Below are positions 61,503 through 64,000 of a stretch of 64,000 bases of DNA, one piece after another; position 1 is the first letter of the stretch, and each line of letters opens with the position of its first letter. Source of the DNA: Coprococcus ammoniilyticus (GTDB taxonomy: Bacteria > Bacillota > Clostridia > Lachnospirales > Lachnospiraceae). Position numbers and translations under genes: made by a program. Below the pieces are notes generated by a model. That model worked only from the letters and a program-made list of their open reading frames with translations. It searched no databases and was not told the origin of the DNA. The DNA lies in the NCBI RefSeq assembly GCF_025567345.1, contig NZ_JAOQJS010000003.1:186001-250000 (forward strand), given 5' to 3'.

Positions 61503-62483
61503 TTACACATATCCGTAAATTCCACGCACGGACACTTCCCCGGATATAATGATCGACTCCTGTCCATCTTTATCCTTTACACGAAGTCCTCCATTTGGTG
61601 CAAGTCCGAGGGCTGTGTATTCTGTCCGGTTATATCCTTCGATCACATAGACCTGTTCATCCTTGTTCACAAGGATGGAATTATATTCATCCAGCATAAA
61701 CTGAAGATCCTGACATTTGACAAATGCGTCATACAGCTCTTCAAAATGATTTGCCACACTGGCGACCAGTTTGCTTCTGTCACAGCCGGTTCCGTTTTCC
61801 AGCTTGATCGATGTCGCCTTATCTGCCAGTTCTTCCGGAAATTCCATCATGGATACATTGATGCCGATACCTACAACTGCATATTTGATATCCATACCTT
61901 CCGAACTCATCTCTGTAAGAATGCCACAGATCTTCTTGCCGCCGACTACAACATCATTCGGCCATTTGATCTGTGCCTGTAAGCCCGCTGTATCGGCAAG
62001 AGCACGTGCCGTTGCAAGCGCCGACAGGATCGTAAGTCTGGATACATTCTCGATCGGCACATCCGGACGGAGCAGAAATGTCATGGCTATGCTGGTTCCC
62101 TTCGGAGTGCTCCATGCCCTTCCCCTTCTTCCTCGTCCTGCATTCTGTTCGTTTGCAACAAACAACGCTCCGTGTGTTCCATCTGTCTCTCCTGCAAGCT
62201 TTGCCCGTATATTTGTGGAATCCGTCTCATCATAATAATACAGTTCTCTTCCGATCACCGATGTCGTGAGCGCTGCCTCTATCTTCTCTTTCGTAACGAT
62301 ATCCGGCTCTCCGACCAGACGATAGCCTTTATTATTTACAGCATCTATAATGTAGCCTTCTGCCTTTAAGGCATTGATGTTTTTCCAGACAGCGGTTCTT
62401 GAGACACCTAATTTCTCACAGATTGCCTGACCGGATATATAATCACTGCTTGTCCGAAGCAACGCAAGGATTTTTTCTTTCAT
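61503..62483 (-). CDS. birA: Biotin-protein ligase / biotin operon repressor
   Basis: A 326-residue bifunctional protein. The N-terminal helix-turn-helix (SGQAICEKLGVSRTAVWKNI) is followed by the ligase domain with YYYDETDSTNIRAKLAGET, the biotinyl-AMP loop GRGRRGRAWSTPKGTSIAMT, IKWPNDVVVGGKKICGILTE and the SH3-like C-terminal domain (GLAPNGGLRVKDKDGQESII). It attaches biotin to carboxylases and may repress biotin genes. It lies 3 nt after the preceding small gene. Confidence 0.95.
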   Translation of the reverse strand: MKEKILALLRTSSDYISGQAICEKLGVSRTAVWKNINALKAEGYIIDAVNNKGYRLVGEPDIVTKEKIEAALTTSVIGRELYYYDETDSTNIRAKLAGETDGTHGALFVANEQNAGRGRRGRAWSTPKGTSIAMTFLLRPDVPIENVSRLTILSALATARALADTAGLQAQIKWPNDVVVGGKKICGILTEMSSEGMDIKYAVVGIGINVSMMEFPEELADKATSIKLENGTGCDRSKLVASVANHFEELYDAFVKCQDLQFMLDEYNSILVNKDEQVYVIEGYNRTEYTALGLAPNGGLRVKDKDGQESIIISGEVSVRGIYGYV

Positions 62484-62486
62484 GAT

Positions 62487-62957
62487 TTACCTTCTTTCTG
62501 TCTCACTTTCCTGATAAATTCCCATCTTCTTTAATAAATGATAATAGATTGCATCGCACTTCTCACGTTTTCCGCTGAACGGCAGTACGAATTGCTCTTT
62601 TCCTATATCGATCTTCAATATGTAATATGGCAAATGCGGATCCGGGATGACCAGATTCACATTTGTAATCTTCTCATATGGTGTATGATAAGATTTCTTT
62701 CCCTTTTCTATGATCAGTTCATCGTCTTCAAAATGATAGGTCAGATCAAATGCCGATTTTCGAAATGATGATTTCACCAGCACCAGTCCGTATACTCCAA
62801 GTGCAAGACCAAATGCCAGCTTAAAAATACGACCACCGGTACTGCCATGGGATTTGATCATCAACAGGATAAATGCTGCTCCGATAACAACAAAAAATAC
62901 ACCAACCATCCGGTATGCAATTCTGGTTGCTCTGTTTTTCTTTACGGTATGCTGCAT
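62487..62957 (-). CDS. Small membrane protein with PH-like domain
   Basis: A 156-residue protein. Two N-terminal helices (IAYRMVGVFFVVIGAAFILL and IFKLAFGLALGVYGLVLVKS) precede a soluble beta-rich part (DLTYHFEDDELIIEKGKKSY, then ITNVNLVIPDPHLPYYILKI), like bacterial PH-domain proteins. The function is unknown. It is probably co-transcribed with birA. Confidence 0.65.
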   Translation of the reverse strand: MQHTVKKNRATRIAYRMVGVFFVVIGAAFILLMIKSHGSTGGRIFKLAFGLALGVYGLVLVKSSFRKSAFDLTYHFEDDELIIEKGKKSYHTPYEKITNVNLVIPDPHLPYYILKIDIGKEQFVLPFSGKREKCDAIYYHLLKKMGIYQESETERR

Positions 62958-63085
62958 GTGTTTTCCTCGTTCTTTCTATATATTTTCTGTTCTCTATTAT
63001 ATTTTCTACAGTCATAAAAAGCAAGCCGGAGTAAACATGACATTTTGCACTAAAACCCCCGACAAAAAACATGATTTTTACCAGA

Positions 63086-63114
63086 TTGATTTTTCTTATA
63101 AAAAGAAGTAATAT
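63086..63114 (+). promoter_or_regulatory. Promoter of element B and the MATE gene
   Basis: TTGATT (63086-63091), a 17-nt spacer and TAATAT (63109-63114). Transcription would begin near 63121, about 17 nt before element B. The rest of 62958-63137 shows nothing else I can support. Confidence 0.55.
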
Positions 63115-63137
63115 CCAGTATGCATTTAGAATATGGA

Positions 63138-63377
63138 AGTCGTTGCGGGCAGTTTATTTAATAGAATCATACGACTTGCCAATACAGGGACATTTGAGTC
63201 CGCCGGTACTCACATTTTGCACTTAGTGAGTGCTCGCACGAACTTAGAGCAAAAGCGCACCCTTGTGGTGCGATGGCGCATAAGCGGCATCTTAGTACCG
63301 CTGCAGGACTCAACGAGCGGAAGCGTTCCCTGTTGGCAATGTCAGTATGATTCGTAAATAAACTGTTCGCAACGACT
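63138..63377 (+). ncRNA. Structured leader element B upstream of the MATE gene
   Basis: A 240-nt region closed by AGTCGTTGCG...AGTTTATTTA with TAAATAAACT...CGCAACGACT, then GAATCATAC with GTATGATTC, then ACAGGGA with TCCCTGT. The core reads CATTTGAGTCCGCCGG, ATGGCGCATAAGCGGC, ATCTTAGTACCGCTGCAG and AACGAGCGGAAGCGTT, matching element A. In place of A's short loop it carries about 60 extra nt with three small hairpins (for example ACTCAC...GTGAGT and GCGCACC...GGTGCG). The MATE ribosome-binding site lies 10 nt downstream. Confidence 0.75.
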
Positions 63378-63402
63378 AAACTAACACAAGGAGGTAAAAT
63401 CA

Positions 63403-64000
63403 TTGAAAAACTTACTGAAAAAAATTAACGGTTCCAAGGATCTGACTGAAGGCAATCCTATGAAACTGATCTTGAACTTTGGACTGCCATTATTATTTGG
63501 GCTTTTATTCCAGCAATTTTATAACATGGTCGATACAATCATCGTTGGTAAATTTCTGGGTGTCGATGCACTTGCAGCCGTCGGCTCAACCGGATCGATC
63601 AACTTTATGATACTCGGTTTCTGCATCGGTATCTGCAATGGTTTTGCCATCCCGGTTGCTCAGGTCTTTGGAGCAAAGGACACTGATAATATGAAGAAAT
63701 ACATTACAAACTGTGTCTGGGCTTCGATCTTCTTCGCTGCCGTTATGACAGTTGCAGTCGGAATTCTTACCAGAAATATTCTGATCTGGATGAAGACACC
63801 GGACAGCATCCTGGATCAGGCATTTATCTACATATTTATTATATTTATGGGAATACCTGCAACCTTCCTTTATAATATGGTTTCCGGTATCCTGCGTTCT
63901 CTCGGCGACAGTGTAACCCCTGTTGTCTGTCTGATCGCATCCTCCCTGTTAAATATCGTACTGGATATCCTGTTAGTTCGTCCGATGGGTGTCGCCGGTG
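63403..64000 (+). CDS. MATE family efflux transporter, N-terminal 199 residues
   Basis: Starts at TTG (63403) 8 nt after AAGGAGG and runs off the right edge. The protein opens KNLLKKINGSKDLTEGNP, then LILNFGLPLLFGLLFQQFYN, MVDTIIVGKFLGVDALAAVG and NGFAIPVAQVFGAKDTDNMK, standard MATE features with about six helices in view. It exports cationic drugs or metabolites using Na+ or H+. It is the only large rightward gene in this part of the window and has element B in its leader. Confidence 0.92.
   Translation, partial: MKNLLKKINGSKDLTEGNPMKLILNFGLPLLFGLLFQQFYNMVDTIIVGKFLGVDALAAVGSTGSINFMILGFCIGICNGFAIPVAQVFGAKDTDNMKKYITNCVWASIFFAAVMTVAVGILTRNILIWMKTPDSILDQAFIYIFIIFMGIPATFLYNMVSGILRSLGDSVTPVVCLIASSLLNIVLDILLVRPMGVAG

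Noticed and set aside
59542..63377. The two structured elements as inverted IS or MITE copies
   Set aside because: Their ends do not share sequence, while pairing within each copy is kept, and both sit at the same distance from a promoter and a ribosome-binding site. Not fully excluded.

Overview
The window looks like a chromosomal segment of a gut Lachnospiraceae-type Clostridia (Firmicutes). The basis is GatCAB amidotransferase, strong AGGAGG ribosome-binding sites, sortase and SpaA-type surface proteins, and a conjugative-element gene set typical of that family. I cannot name the species. Almost every gene is on the minus strand.

Region 1 (1-about 30.5 kb) is most of an integrative and conjugative element (ICE). 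In transcription order (right to left) it holds: a control block (XRE and LexA/S24 regulators with visible operators, a zinc-ribbon protein, another XRE protein, a sigma-like helix-turn-helix protein); a 1995-residue SpaA/Cna-type surface adhesin; a replication initiator; a PcfB-like protein; a VirD4 coupling protein split by a 2.7-kb group II intron; Maff2; a VirB6-like membrane protein; PrgI; a VirB4 ATPase; an NlpC/P60 cell-wall hydrolase; DUF4315 and DUF4366 proteins; topoisomerase III; and the start of a very large helicase/methylase-class protein that runs off the left edge. A TnpV-like gene is nested in another frame inside that last gene. No relaxase or integrase is in view. Several intrinsic-terminator-like hairpins sit between genes of the transfer operon.

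Region 2 (30.6-56.3 kb) is an exopolysaccharide/capsule locus, read right to left. It has polyprenyl glycosylphosphotransferases (two intact, one truncated), family 2 and family 1/4 glycosyltransferases, UDP-galactopyranose mutase, a UDP-sugar pyrophosphorylase, two polysaccharide pyruvyl transferases, a MenD-like ThDP enzyme next to an SDR, a Wzy/EpsG-like polymerase, a Wzx-like flippase, an acyltransferase broken at a G10 tract (probable phase variation), an FrhB-like protein with a detached ferredoxin, and a nucleotidyltransferase. The stretch from about 31.5 to 48 kb is clearly more AT-rich than its surroundings, which suggests horizontal acquisition.

Region 3 (56.3-64 kb) is core genome: gatCAB, NADP isocitrate dehydrogenase, birA, a small membrane protein and the start of a MATE exporter.

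The most unusual signal is a pair of related, highly structured 200-240 nt elements. One lies in the leader of gatC (59542-59742, minus) and one in the leader of the MATE gene (63138-63377, plus). They share a nearly invariant core, but their closing stems differ in sequence while keeping pairing. Each lies between a recognisable promoter and a ribosome-binding site. This fits an undescribed cis-acting or stand-alone structured RNA family; I could not match it to a known riboswitch from memory.
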